NCBI GenBank assembly: GCA_001695595.3
Contig: MBPM02000094.1
Location: forward strand, 186,001 to 250,000
Length of the DNA stretch: 64,000 bases
Source of the DNA: Plasmopara viticola
Lineage: Eukaryota; Oomycota; Peronosporomycetes; Peronosporales; Peronosporaceae
Direction of reading: 5' to 3'
Below the pieces are notes generated by a model that saw only the letters and a list, made by a program, of their open reading frames with translations, did not search any database and was not told the DNA's origin. The translations under genes and the position numbers were made by a program. Shown here in pieces: positions 22,501 to 34,878 of the stretch (the first letter of the stretch is position 1; each line of letters starts with the position of its first letter).

Positions 22501-25400
22501 AGCTCTTCTTATTAGCATTAAACTGCACAAAGACTACTTTTCTTCATCAACACGCAGCTGAAGGCACAGTAGAAAGCATCGTAAATGACGCGAAAGCGGT
22601 CCATCAAATATATTGATAAAGAATTTTCTTAATCTTTAAAACACGCCCAGAAGCTGGTTCTCCCATAAATACATAAAGTCTATTTTCTATAAAAGGATTG
22701 AACATGGATTTTACGAGAGCCGCATAGCCGACAGTTCACCTGTGCAATTATCGTTTCAGAAGAAGACACTTCTTTAAAATGCCTCCGACTTTCAAATAAC
22801 AAAGTGTCATTTCCTGCATATACATATTTTAGGTAGGGATGCACGTTGTATTTCAAAAGCGTGTAAAAGCTAAACTCCATTGCACACGATCGAATGTCGC
22901 TAATCGGAAATTCTTATGTCCTCCTATACCCCCTCGATGCAAGGTGCTCCGTAAACTTGTCCTAAAAACTCTTGTAAATCATCCTACGTAGATTGACTAT
23001 AAAAACCTTGCAAAGGCTCTGGAAAGAATTGGATCACTTTCTCGCATGGGTTAAATGAGCAATTTGCGCTACTCAAACGCCTTTCAAATTTTTATAAGTT
23101 ATCTGACGTTGCCGTAAGTCGATATTGTAGATTAAGGGGGGATTTAGAAATGCGATCAAATCCGGCCAGAGTATTGCATGGAGATGAATTATTCTTAATA
23201 AATACCTATAGATTTCAATTTCTATTTAAAATTGATATGGAATTTCACAATGCGGAAAACCCACCAAGAAAGGGTTACTTCAACATATTCGAACAAATTG
23301 AGATGTCGATGCATTGAACCTCCCATAGACTTATAATTGCAAAGCTGCCGTTTCGCATCATTTTTTTCTATGGCAATGTCAATGCACCCGACGTTTGGGC
23401 CACATTCTCCACATTTCCTGCATTTGGGCTCATCTGGTTTTGGCTCTTCTCGTCCTTTACTCCCAAGCTACTCAGAACAGACGCATTGCGTTTGGCGCTT
23501 GTCGATCCCTTTGATCATCCACGCGGGCATGCTAACCCTGGATTAATTAGACCCTTTCTTGTATCCGGTGCAAAGTTATTAAGTTTTTTATTCAGAAGAC
23601 GTTATTCATGTGGAAACAAGACCAAATGTCACTCTAATAACTTTTTGATAATATCTGGAAAGCCTGCGGAGTGATAACAGAGTGCATCGAGAGACGTGCG
23701 GATTTGTAAAGCCACTAGCGATAATCGATGGAATTATCACGCAAACTTGGTTTGGTTTTGAGCAGCTGCTTGGTGAGATGAGAGCGCGGCATACCTGTTG
23801 TGCTCATGAACGTATTAAAGCAATTAATAACGGTCTCCATTGACAGTGCCAGCTGTAACTGATTCAAAGTTTGCAGAAAAATGATTAGTATATACCTTTG
23901 CAAGAGCTGAATGCAATAATCTCACTTATTTCATTAAACGTGTAAGAACCTTTTATTCATGTTTGTCAAGAAGCTAACACTAAGGCGAATGATGACATGA
24001 ATGCGATCAGAGGCAACGCTTTGGCTGAGTCCTCGCCGCTGCTATTAAACCGCAAGCATTAGTTTCTCTTAAACTGTCGCCACATCTCCAGTTGATATTG
24101 CAATTCATCTTCTCAGGGTCGCATGGCCGATGTAGCAACATTCCCTAAGTGCTTTAGCAATTTAGTCCAAGCAAGAACAAATTTATATCTATGCGTGAAC
24201 CACGTATTCTCATTGATCTCGAATCTGAAGAGCTTCCAACTGCCTTAAAATTTTGCTTCAGTTGCCGATCGGCTGAGCTCGCACCACTTTCAACCATCTT
24301 TAGAAAGGGCTTTTGACAATTTTAATGAGCAAAATCGCAGCCATCAATGCCAACTCTTTGTCGGTGACAATGCGGATCAGCCCAAAGATCCTTTCTTGGG
24401 AAACAACCTTCATTTGCTAAAATGCCAAAATAAAGCCTTTCTTCGGTTTCGCGCTGCAAAAACATCTAACAAAAGGTAAGTGACTGGTTTGAGCACGCCA
24501 CACCTATGGCATGGCAGTGGCACTCGAAAGCTTGTGATCGTTTAGCTTTGATTCATTCGTTAAAGTGACATGGACTGTACTTTTTTATCTGTAGGGAGCG
24601 GACGGTCTGTCCTCTCATCGAGGTTCAGCTGTAATCATATCGAGCTGTTAATAAATCTACTCTGTCAATTTTGACTGCGATGTAATTGCACTAGCGGCCT
24701 TCGATTGACGTCCGTTTAATATCTCGGACATTTTTTTCGCCAGCGAAGCTTTCTAATCTGCTTTAATAATTTATACTCAAAGCCTGGCCTGCTCAAAGTG
24801 CGTTAGCAATCACATTACCGTTGGCAGGCTTGTATTCTAAGCAAAAATATTCCACTAGCATTTAGGCCTTCCGCTAACACTAAGACCCAGAGGATGCACT
24901 TGAAATTCCACGAATATACCCTCAATGGATTGTCGTTAACTGATTTGCCGCCCTGAGCTGTCTGAACTGAAGAACGACGACTCGTCTCGATCAAATCAGA
25001 GTAACACGAATTCAATAGCTGAGTTCGAAGCATTGCAACCTACGCAAAACGGCTTAGCCTCGCTTGTCAAAGACATTAACGCATCCTACTGTTGGCTCCT
25101 CTAGCACTACCCTATGTTCGTCCTCAAGGATCGAACAAAGACTTTGCGGGACCCACATAACCGATACTGTACTTGTGCAATGTTTGGCTAGAAAATTCAC
25201 TTTCTACATTTTCTAAGGAATGTGATGCAGACAAAAGCAAGACGACTTTTTTTTTCTTGGGGTCCGAGCAAGTCTCGTGGTGGCTTACAATACAGACGAA
25301 GGATTTAAATTTACTTTGCAGCAAAGACACTTTTGTTGAGCTTGGACCTGCAATTTTGCCCTAACTGGCTCAATATAATCCCAGTGCTAGCTAATCTTCT
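19508..25400 (-). mobile_element. Ty3/gypsy copy of the old family, heavily decayed
   Basis: On the minus strand, in order from the right: LHKYSIGYVGPAKSLFDP near 25145-25200 (RT end), integrase traces near 22000 (related to a C-x2-C-Q-R-V-K block), a trace of FALNNAVHAxTG near 21590 (KLNHAFYPSTAFVAFNVDAL), MSTHPAFN near 21160 (HPTFYVG block), and a further conserved block at 19680-19790 (AGTVFVVGANLSTEVGFGEAH). All are in separate frames with stops. The same blocks recur in the same order in the other copies. Confidence 0.7.
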
Positions 25401-28052
25401 TCGGAGGGACTATGGTCGAATATACAGCTCACATATGTTTGTGAAAATCTTACAATGGTAAAAATGAAATTTTGACTAGATGACTCTGGAGCTTTTTACA
25501 GACCTATCGGCATCCTTGACCCTTCTCATACCATAACTCTACCACACTTACTGTCTAAAGGATAAACTTTACTACCCAACTCACATCTAGCGGCATATTT
25601 CTACATTCCAAAGTATACATCCGGATATCTTGTGAAGAAACACGTCTTCTTTTGAATATACAATTTTTTGTACTTTATAATAATGACAAGCATTGACCTG
25701 CCGCTATATCCGTTCAGCTTTTAAACACAAACGTTCGGTGTTGTCTGCAGGGATTTCAACTCCAGCATCATGCTATTCTTTGTTTATCAGGCAAAAAAGG
25801 CACCGCTATGAGCACGCTGCTTTTGTATCAGTGGTCATAGCCCAGTGACACGATACTTCGTACCAGGCACGGTGTTCATTTCGTGACCCATTTCTCCATG
25901 TGATAGGTTTCCTTGGCTGGCCTCTGCACATTTGAGCATGCCTATTATATCGAATGTATCGATCAGGTGAATTCTTCAGGATCAGTAATGTAAGGCGCAA
26001 CGTACTCTGTTTATAAAGCTGATATTAGACAATTTTGTCCAAAATAGAAGATGCATTTTTTCACGAGGGTATTCCATCTCTACCTCTAGAAATATTCGAC
26101 CCACTTCATCCAAATATTCAGTAAGTTAGACTTCAGTGAGATTCACTAGGTATGAACCTCTGGTGGTCCCCCTGATCAAAGCACTTAAGACTGTAAAGAA
26201 CATGCAATCCTATCAAGAAGCGCAACTCATTGACATAACAAGGTCTTTTGTATAGTAGAGTGCGCCAATCAAGGTTGCAAGGAAACCTGCAATCCTACGC
26301 ACATCGCGCCTTGTGGATTTTGTTCGCAGAGCTTCGCTACCGACATTTGAGGCCTTAATCTACCCACATAGGCTCGCGAATTTAGGTAGTCTACTTGATA
26401 CGCGCAGTTGGTGACCCATGTGTCACCCACGCTAAAAGCGCTAACTTTATCGGTAACCGGTATTGTCGGTAGAGCTTAGTCACCCGCTAACAAGGGTATA
26501 AAAAGCTGTCATGTCTATCGCTATTAATCATTATATATCTTTAAGTCCCTTATCATTTTCTCATGTGTTAATTTGCCCAGGCTTGGTATGGCGAAGACGA
26601 AAGCTCAGGAGGGGTGGAAATATGATTCGTCAATTTTTTATGATGTGCAGTTGGCAGACTGACACTTATGTACCAGTAGCCATGGCATACCTAGACATCA
26701 AGACATTCTTTATGATGTTAGGGACAAGAAATGAAATTGCGCTATCATAATCCCTACTTCATAACGCCAGGTCTTATTTTCAGTCTTTGTAGCCAGTAGA
26801 ACCAAAACAAAACTTTTTCGCTGCTCTTCTTTAAGACATCGCTTAACCTTTCTAGGCTGACCGTAATCGCTTGGCTTTGCATTTTAATCGTTACGCACTA
26901 CAGTCGACCATGACTCGAAACGATTCCGTACTCTCGTAAACTTGCGCGTACAGCCATTCAACAGTCCACCAATGCCAAGTTCTTACAAAACTATTAAGCT
27001 CTTAACATCTAAGCCCCCGTATTGTCTAACAACCAATCATATATTGTGGGAGCTTAAGTCTTACCTCTAAGGTACCCTGCCCTTACGTGTGACCTGCACT
27101 TTGCTGACGCAAGACAAAGGTCACATTGTCGGCCCTCGTCGGAGGCATAGATTATGTGGCAACTGGCGGATGTTGCATTGCTCGGTGGAGATTGAGTACA
27201 TTGACACTAAACCCGAGCCGGAGGGTATGAACACAACTGTATCGAATGTCTCAGAAAAAAAGATCAAAGCTTGTCTGAGTCTGTACTCCCCTAAACATGC
27301 AATTTTAGTAGTCGCTTTGCAACATAAATCTGAGGACTTGAGTTTATCTTGACTTTCTTGTGTAATGACGCTCCAACGATGGACATTCATAGTGATAAAT
27401 ATTTTCTATAATGTCCATGTCTACAGTGCTCGTGGACTGGTAGACTTTCAAATTCTCCAGAATGAGTGTTGCTAAACAATACCTTTATGTTAATATCTTT
27501 TTTATGTATTTTTTACGGGTGAGTGCCCAACATTTAGCTAGGCCGTCCAGAAAAAAGAGAGCGAACTTTACGTGCAACTGACAGTTTTTTTGGCAAGGTC
27601 GTATTAGTGGTCATATCTATTTTTTGCTTGAAAGAGAGCTTTTTGGCTTTACTTCCATGTTGGATGAAAACTTTAAGGCAAGACTATGCTACTAGTAAGC
27701 ACCTTAATCGTGTAGCTAGAATGCCCTTACGTGTCGTGGCTACTTTGGCAAGATAGAGGAGGCTCTGTCTTTAAATGCCTATAAAGACTACCAACTCGTC
27801 CAAGTAGTGCAATCTGTCCGTTCAGCTGAGGTGGAGAAGTAATTCTGCCCCTTTGAAATTTTGTTTGCATAAACATAGTCAATCAAGATGGACCACAAGT
27901 GCTACAAAGCTCAAAGTGGTCGCACAGCACCTTGCGCCGAGAAGGCGTGTAAAAAGATATGAAAAATTTCGCCGAACGACGATTTACCGTTTTTAATCTG
28001 GGACAGACGTGTGCTAAGGGATGCAAATTAAAGGCTATTTTCTCTAAATATA
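25401..28052. other. Unassigned, probably 5' parts of two decayed gypsy copies
   Basis: It lies between the RT ends of a minus-strand copy on the left and a plus-strand copy on the right, so divergent gag-RT parts would be expected. No gag, protease or YxDD motif could be read with confidence. Open frames of up to about 89 codons (27089-27352, 27121-27390) have no recognisable domain. No gene is supported. Confidence 0.3.
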
Positions 28053-29400
28053 ATGCGCATCGCTACCCAAAATTTATGTATATATAATGTCCAACTCTGC
28101 AACTTAGGAGTATGCAAAACGTATAGTGAATTAGCTTCTTTTAAAAAACATTTGCACAGATACAGTGCAAGCTATGTAGGTCTCTTCCAGACTTTGTCAA
28201 TTCTAAAAATACCAAGTAATGCAGGAAGAGCCAACAGCAGAGCGCGCTTATAGTATCAAGATAAGCTTTCAATAGAACGAGCCAAAGCTTTTGCATCATT
28301 TGCGATGCTTTCGAATACTTTATTGGTTGTGTGTTGGTGACTCGATAAAGTCAAGTTATCCCTCTCCAATTGATGCAGGTTAGGGCTGCTGAGCAAAGCT
28401 ACTGCCTTCATGACAAAAAAAGTTCGGAATAAACAGCATTCTTGCAAAGTGTTCATTGCACCTTTTGGGTCTCAATATTAGTGGAATAACGTTTCGCCCT
28501 TGACACAATTATGACAAACTCAATGGGATTGCTGGCGCACTTTCGAGCAGACCAGATTATACACTTCGCTCATAAAAGTTGAGGCGGAAGCTCTATTGAC
28601 GAGGAAATTCGTCCAAACAATAAAAGGAAGATTGTAAGTTTAATTAAATTGCAGTCAGAGATGCAAAAGTCGATTGATACAAAGACTGATAGAAAGCACA
28701 ATTGCGTAATGATGATTAGACTGACACTACGCTTTCAAACAGTATTCGGTAGATCTAGTCCAAGTCGCTATATCAAATGACGGCGAAGTAAAGTATTTAT
28801 ATTTATGGAAGCACATCATGTTTCAATAATGAGTCATCAGCGAGAAGAAAACACCATTTTTTGGTTCTCACAACTTAGGTGGGTGATCCAGTATCTGAGT
28901 CCTTGTTTGACTTACCAGACGGTCAAGCTTGCGGCTCACACGCCGACTTCTCCAATTGGGCCTGCCAGTTTCGGCTAAATGCCGAATTCGATTAGCATAG
29001 ACTTTGTCTTTGGCTTGTCTGACATTAATGGCAGTGCGGATGTGGAAGTGTTTGTGTGCGGCCTAAGAAAGATGGTGCATTCAGCACTTGATTAGTCAGT
29101 GTAAATGATTTATTAAGCAGAGTGGCTGCTAATGGATACGATTCTAATTTATAATGGCCTTACAGATACAATAGTGTCGATTGTTTAATCGCGATGTACC
29201 ATCGTGCTTTGTCAGATGCTGGCTCAATGAATCTGAGCCCGCCTCCTGACGTCTACATATACCATTCACATAAAGGTAGTAAGATAGAGCGGTCGGTTTT
29301 ATCCATGAAGACACACAACAAGGCATGTGCTCTGGAGCGCCACATTTGCGGGACAAAATCGTTTTAATTATTAAGTTTGCAATTGACTTTGTGGTTGGCG
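28053..29400 (+). mobile_element. Ty3/gypsy copy of the old family, decayed RT-RH-INT part
   Basis: In order on the plus strand: FKKHLHRYSASYVGLFQ near 28140-28190 (RT end), bases encoding a SRRPDY-like linker with frame changes near 28530 (TTTCGAGCAGACCAGATTAT), the integrase block around 28905 (TGYQ-TVKLAAHT relating to CxxCQRVK), FVFGLSDINGSADV and KMVHSA near 29000-29080, and the GCGCCACATTTGCGGGA marker near 29335. Stops occur throughout. The right end is not defined. Confidence 0.65.
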
Positions 29401-31708
29401 CATCTATAGGCTTTGCATCGCTTCATTTCGATATCAGACTTCAGCTAGCTCTTCAAATCAGGAAGTATATAGATAAGAAAAAGAGGAGCTAAAAATATTT
29501 TTGGGGTATTAAAAGTTAGCTCTGTTTTTCAGGACATTAATCACCTGACGTTGCCGAAGATTGGATAAATAGAATATGAAGATTAAGGAATGCGATTGCA
29601 GCTGACCAAGATTAACAAGCGCAATTCTCGAATATGTATTTGTGTTGTATAGGTACTCATACAGTCTAACGCTATTAAACGTTGATATGGGATTGCAGAG
29701 TGCTATAATGTCCTTCGGTAGAAGGGTTAATTCAGCATATTCAAGCGAAATAAAACATCGTTTCATTGCACTAATCATGAACCGGAAACGCTTCAGTGGG
29801 CGTTTTGCAGTGCTTTTAAAAAGACAATATCAATGCGCCCTACTTGTTTATTTGAGACATTCTTAGAAGTATTTTGAAGTTTTCTGATGTGTTCTTTGTC
29901 TTTATGAGCCTCGGCCTGCACGACCAACCTTTATGGTACGGCTTGGTCAAATCGGTCTCACGGCGGCTGATAGTGTTCACCACCATTACCTGATTCGGAC
30001 GGCCTTCAATCAATCTCGTCAATCTTTTCGAACGTGCGCAGTACGGAGGCAAATCTTGGACCATTGCCCATGACCGTACCATACACGATCTGTCCACTTG
30101 GTACTGTCATAGTGCCATTTGTTGACGAAGTAGCGTCCTTTCTTTCTGGATATGCACAGACGCAATAAAGCCACATTGAAGCGTCCAATCACTCACTTGA
30201 AGCGCCATGATCCCGTACGGTCTCGAGTTTGCATAGTTGGGTAACACAAAGATTTGCGTCAGTAGACGCTTCAAAGGATCCCAGGTGAGTATGTTGCCTC
30301 ATCACGTAAAAGTCCATTTTCGTTCTAATCCACCAGATTGATCGATTTTATCGTATCTGAAGCAAGTATGCATATATTGAAACTGGACGATCGACCAAGA
30401 ATTTTGCAATTTCCATCTGATATCTCTAGCCCAATTGCGTTTGGTAGGCACCATTTTGGCGACTACTGTGGCATTTTTTGTAATTGAGTGTATAGTTATT
30501 CGTTTGGTGCCCCCGAGACGCTATACGGTCACAGATACGTCCTTTCTATCATCTTGACTTGCACAAACACAATGGTTTTGGTCTCGCTGTGAAGGAGTCA
30601 AATAATTCATAGACATACATTTAAAGGCAAGCGTTCGAAACGTTTAAATTACTTGTGAGACTTTACAAAAGCAATGATAAACGCTTCGTTGTGACCCAAT
30701 TTCGTTTTTTCAGGTCTATATTGATAGACAGGACGCATACGTGACCGTACAGCAACTTAGCGCTGTTTCAACTTTTCGAACCCAACTAGTCACGTCTGCA
30801 GCAGATCATATATCGAGGTACGATTAGACAGAAAACATCAGTTGTACACTTCGATTGTTTAAGGCAATCCAAGTGTGATGTAGCACCTATAAAGCTCCTG
30901 GCACCGTCGTGTTTGAAAGGTTACGGGATTTGAACATCATAAAATTATGACAGGCATACACTTCACGCTGTGATGCGCTCGCAGCGTTTCGGCTATACTT
31001 TTCTTTTATGCAATATGCGGTATGTATCAACACTCTCACCCACTGGTAATGCTGTACGCGTCTTGGTCAAGGAAAAAGGAGGAGGACACGATGTAGAGAA
31101 TGAAGGAAGTAGTCGATTGGTGCCGTCATAAAGTCAAGTGGCTTATTGACCGTCAAGAAACTATGATACAACGTAGAATGCGTAGAGAATCAAACCGGGA
31201 CGTGCTCGAGACAGGAGCCCATATTCATTAAGTGCTTGGACCTCACATCCAAAACCACTTTTGACGAAATAGCATCTCGATATTTTTTCGCATTGACCTC
31301 ATCTTAATAGTTAGGTAAAGATGGCGATCATCGTTAAATGGAAGTGAAAAATTGATAAAAACGGACTGAGCAGAAAATATCGTTCTGGATCGTACTTAGC
31401 TTATGTAGCGTAATAAATATAAATTTAAAAAAGCAAACGGACGCAATCGAGCCATAATAAAGCGTATTATCAATCTTCCAAAGGGCCGAGACACCGTACA
31501 GCCACAAATACGTCTATTCTGCCGTCAGTCTAGCTTTGTTGTATCTGCTAAATAGCTTGGCAATTACTCTGCCATGTCGACTTCTTACTTTTTGGTCTTA
31601 ATACTAGCCGCAATCACTACGATAATGACTGTTTAGACGGTCGGACCAGAGGAATTAGCGCTTCGCATTTTAAACCGAATGAACTAAAATATTAAAATTT
31701 AACAGAGC
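29401..31708. other. Unassigned stretch with short dispersed repeats
   Basis: Four related short segments occur near 30100, 30520, 31490 and 32320. The core is gagacgctgtacggcca-like, usually followed within 60 bases by gcacagacgcaataragcc. They do not form a regular array. Open frames (for example 29840-30097 minus) have no known domain. No gene is supported. Confidence 0.35.
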
Positions 31709-31720
31709 ATTAGATACTTG

Positions 31721-32044
31721 TGATGTAATGTATTAAGTTATCGCGTTGCCAAGTTATGCACGTGCTAGGCTCAGTCTGGCTAGTCCACGGCATAGAGTGC
31801 TGTCCGCATACGTCGGGTCTCGTTCGGCGGGCAGTGCAGCCAGCACCGAGGTCGTGAGGGTCTTCCATTATTTTGTTTAGCTCTGACTTGGTAAGAGCCC
31901 ATGTGGTGCCTAGGTGCTGGAGACCGTCGCGGCGAGGGTGAGACTCGTGAGAGACCTGCAGATGCCCGAGAGCACCTGCTCGAAGCGCGCGAGCATTTAG
32001 CCCCCGCGCTTGGAAGGAGGGCGTCACCCCAACCTTTACCGGAT
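31721..32044 (-). mobile_element. Short LINE-derived element, copy 1
   Basis: Flanked by the perfect duplication attagatacttg (31709-31720 and 32045-32056). The left 150 bp equal the 3' end of the longer LINE copy at 34863, with the TGTAATGTA tail. The right part equals its 5' end (CTGGAGACCGTCGCG...). A piece of about 25 bp, TAGCTCTGACTTGGTAAGAGCCC, from the middle lies between them. It retains an open frame of about 100 codons on the minus strand (31710-32027), of doubtful meaning. Confidence 0.85.
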
Positions 32045-32056
32045 ATTAGATACTTG

Positions 32057-32735
32057 CTACTGTATAATTGTCAATTACTTACAAGTTAAGCGGATATCTA
32101 GCTGTTTTTTCGTAGTTGAGAGAGCATACACTCTTGTTTGACGATAACGCTTAAAGTAGCGCTTGCGTCTGCCACTTCTTTTCGCCCGTTAGCTACGCCA
32201 TGGCCATAGTCTATTCACTCTTTTATAAGTCTAACGTGATGGACGGCTCCAGAACCGTCCTTTATATCTATTCAAACATGCACGAACTGAGGCCGTACGC
32301 AAAGCTGACCTTAGTGCCGAGACGCTGTACGGCCATGGACACGATCTTTCATCTAGCTAGACATGCACAGACGCAATAGAGCCACAACAATCCTTCATAC
32401 TTCATAAGTAACTCAGTGTGCGACGATATTCAGCTGATAAATTGTGATACTGTAATTGATTAAATCTGATGTGTTTCAACTGTCGCATTTTGCTAAAGAG
32501 GTTCTGATACCGAAAAATCATAAGGACGGAAGATTGGACTTGTGATAAAAGAATTGATATTGCGACGAACTCTACGCTGGCCATTCATTTATACTAAACC
32601 ATAAGAGATTTAGTCCAAAATTAGAGGAAAAATACCAGAAAAAAAATCACAAAATATAAATAAGGGGATATACCAGTGCCGCGTCATCACAGATTAAATC
32701 TCGTTCAGTTCTGGTGGACTCCCCTTATCATCACC
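32057..32735 (+). promoter_or_regulatory. 5' region of the second effector
   Basis: It holds no gene. 32395-32415 (ACTTCATAAGTAACTCAGTGTGCGAC, partly) resembles 520-545 and 39025-39050 near ends of old gypsy copies, so part is repeat-derived. From about 32670 the leader GTGCCGCGTCATCAC matches the first effector. No other promoter motif is claimed. Confidence 0.3.
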
Positions 32736-34310
32736 ATGCGCGGCGCTTACTACGTGGCTCTTGCACTTCTCGTCACGGCTAGCAGCCAAATAGCCGCAGA
32801 ACTTGATCAGGCAAAACTTCAGCAAGCACAACGCAATGGTGTCGTGACGTCTGATGGCACGGTCGATGAGATGTTGCCAAGGCGAATTCTTCGAGAAAAT
32901 CATGACCCCAAAGACAAGTTACGAGTCTACGCGGGCGCTGAAGAACGCATGTTCGAGCGTCCTCCACAAGCATTTGAACAGGCTATCAAGGCTGGTGTGA
33001 TGAGGATGGATGCAGAAGCTGCGATGGCGAGAGCTGCTGAGGCAATTAAAGCCCATGAAGAACTAGACCCTTGGTTAATGGGAAGAACCAGCAAGCGCCC
33101 ACGCATCGACTCGACGCCTTTCAATGTGCATGGACAAGCACTGCAGGCTGTGCCAAGGCCAAGAAATCCTATGGTGTCGGAGGCGAGCGATGTGCCAGCG
33201 AATAGAGCGAGGGTAAAAGCGCCGACTATCATGATGAATAACGCTGCAAGGAGTGCAATGGAGCACAACTTTCTTTTTGCGCCTTCAGGTCCTTCCACGA
33301 GCAGTGTTACCTTGAAAAATATTCGACCGAACAAGCAGCCGGTCGCTCAAAAGACATTTGACTTTGACACAATTAAACACCTTGACGGAGTGGAGATCAG
33401 AAACAGCAGACCTCAGCATACCGACCCGACGCCTACTAATGTGGGTGGGCATGCACTGCCTGCTCTTCGAAAACCAGAAGAATACAAAGTGTCAGTGGGA
33501 AACGACGTGGCATCCTTGTTGGCAAAACGATTGAAAAAGAAGAAGACAGCTATTATGTCAAACGCCGCAGACACTATTGCTCGACACGACTTTCGACCTG
33601 CGTCTAGAAGCCCATCTACGAGTGGTGTCGTTTCTCCTGATATCCAAGTGAACAACCAGCTGGCCGCTCGAAAGACGTTAGATTTTGGCTTGAACAAACA
33701 TTCTAACGAGTTGCAGTCACACTGGGGTGGGCATCAGCTGCACATGCGCGGAGATAATGACAAATTTGCGCGTCCTGAGGTGCCGAATCGACATAGCGTG
33801 CCCGAAGATGGAAAGGCTGAAGACACGCGAGGCGTGCTTCTCTTGCGGAATGATGTTGACATGACTGAAGAGGTGTACAAAGTTCACGCCGCGTTTCTCG
33901 AAGCCTATAACCTACCATTTCACCAATACCCGGAAGAGACAGCTAAAATGCTGAAAATACTCAAACGGACAAAAAAGGCTGGTCCAGGCTATTCTGTACC
34001 TTATTCTGCAATCAATATTTTGATAAATAATCAGGAAGCGGATGTGTTGAAGCCGTTGTTGAGACCAGACTTAGGGAAGTTGCTGGGAAAGGAGCTGGAG
34101 AGGAATGAGCAAAATTTGCGGGAGGCCTATACCGTGAAGTTGGCCATCATGTACGAGTTATTCTACGATTTTTGCTACACTCGTCCGGATTTATTCGAAG
34201 CGCTGCCTGAACACACTGAACGCAGACGTTATATCGTCAAGGTTTTAACCGCAACAGGCGGCAACAGCAATTATCCATTTCCACTACTTCATGAAGTAGG
34301 GCATGAGTAG
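32736..34310 (+). CDS. Secreted RxLR-dEER effector, long form, 524 aa
   Basis: Paralogue of the gene at 4064. Signal peptide MRGAYYVALALLVTASS is followed by RILR at 50-53 and EER at 69-71 in AGAEERMFE. Two tandem modules lie at about 118-222 and 223-329, the second with KRLKKKK; the C-terminal domain has AYNLPFHQ and YELFYDFCYTRPDLF. It differs by scattered substitutions, 2 extra residues in module 2, absence of the four-residue GVRA run near LLGK, and a different C-terminal end (EVGHE after PFPLLH). The start is chosen as for its paralogue; an in-frame ATG at 32676 is not favoured. Both proteins keep all key motifs, suggesting selection, but target and expression are unknown. Confidence 0.9.
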   Translation: MRGAYYVALALLVTASSQIAAELDQAKLQQAQRNGVVTSDGTVDEMLPRRILRENHDPKDKLRVYAGAEERMFERPPQAFEQAIKAGVMRMDAEAAMARAAEAIKAHEELDPWLMGRTSKRPRIDSTPFNVHGQALQAVPRPRNPMVSEASDVPANRARVKAPTIMMNNAARSAMEHNFLFAPSGPSTSSVTLKNIRPNKQPVAQKTFDFDTIKHLDGVEIRNSRPQHTDPTPTNVGGHALPALRKPEEYKVSVGNDVASLLAKRLKKKKTAIMSNAADTIARHDFRPASRSPSTSGVVSPDIQVNNQLAARKTLDFGLNKHSNELQSHWGGHQLHMRGDNDKFARPEVPNRHSVPEDGKAEDTRGVLLLRNDVDMTEEVYKVHAAFLEAYNLPFHQYPEETAKMLKILKRTKKAGPGYSVPYSAINILINNQEADVLKPLLRPDLGKLLGKELERNEQNLREAYTVKLAIMYELFYDFCYTRPDLFEALPEHTERRRYIVKVLTATGGNSNYPFPLLHEVGHE

Positions 34311-34850
34311 TAACATCGATACTTCATGATTGAACCCATATTAATCGCGGTGCGACGGATGCAGTGGGCAAGCCTGCCGTCCCATAACTGATCCTGCGGC
34401 CAAATAAACTGCCAGCAACCGTGTGCTGTATTGTTGTATTTTTCTCTAGTGTTCGCTTTGATATTGTAGTACTTACATTTGCTGTGCATGACGCATTCAA
34501 CTCTGCACTTCACTGACACCATAGAGTTGGCGTTGCCAGTATATTTGACTCATGATGCTGTCAATCCTACAAACAACTTGAGCCCGGTATCATGGCCTAA
34601 AGTACTTTCATTGCATTTGAGTAAACTAGTAGATCACGAGTAACCTAATTTTGACAGAACAAAACTCACGACAAATTAGTGACAACTTGCCGTCGATGGA
34701 ATCCTAGTTCCGTAATTGTCATACCGCGATTGCTCTGGTCTCAATTGCGGAGCATTACCGATGCTGTGGCGTGGGAAAGTAGAATGTGGTGACGGGTGCT
34801 GCCACTATTTTTGATTTTCAAGCTCCAAGAACATTTGGGGCATTGAATTC
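34311..34850 (+). repeat. Effector 3' flank, proximal part
   Basis: Matches the flank of the first effector (5627-6250) block for block, including TTTGCTGTGCATGACGCATTC near 34480 and CATACCGCGATTGCTCTGG near 34720. It is interrupted at 34851 by the LINE copy and resumes at 36026. No gene is seen. Confidence 0.75.
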
Positions 34851-34878
34851 TTGAAAGGCAGTAATGTAATGTAATGTA

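Noticed and set aside
32927..33334. Minus-strand open frames inside the effector genes
   Set aside because: They are shadows of the effector coding strand, without independent domains.
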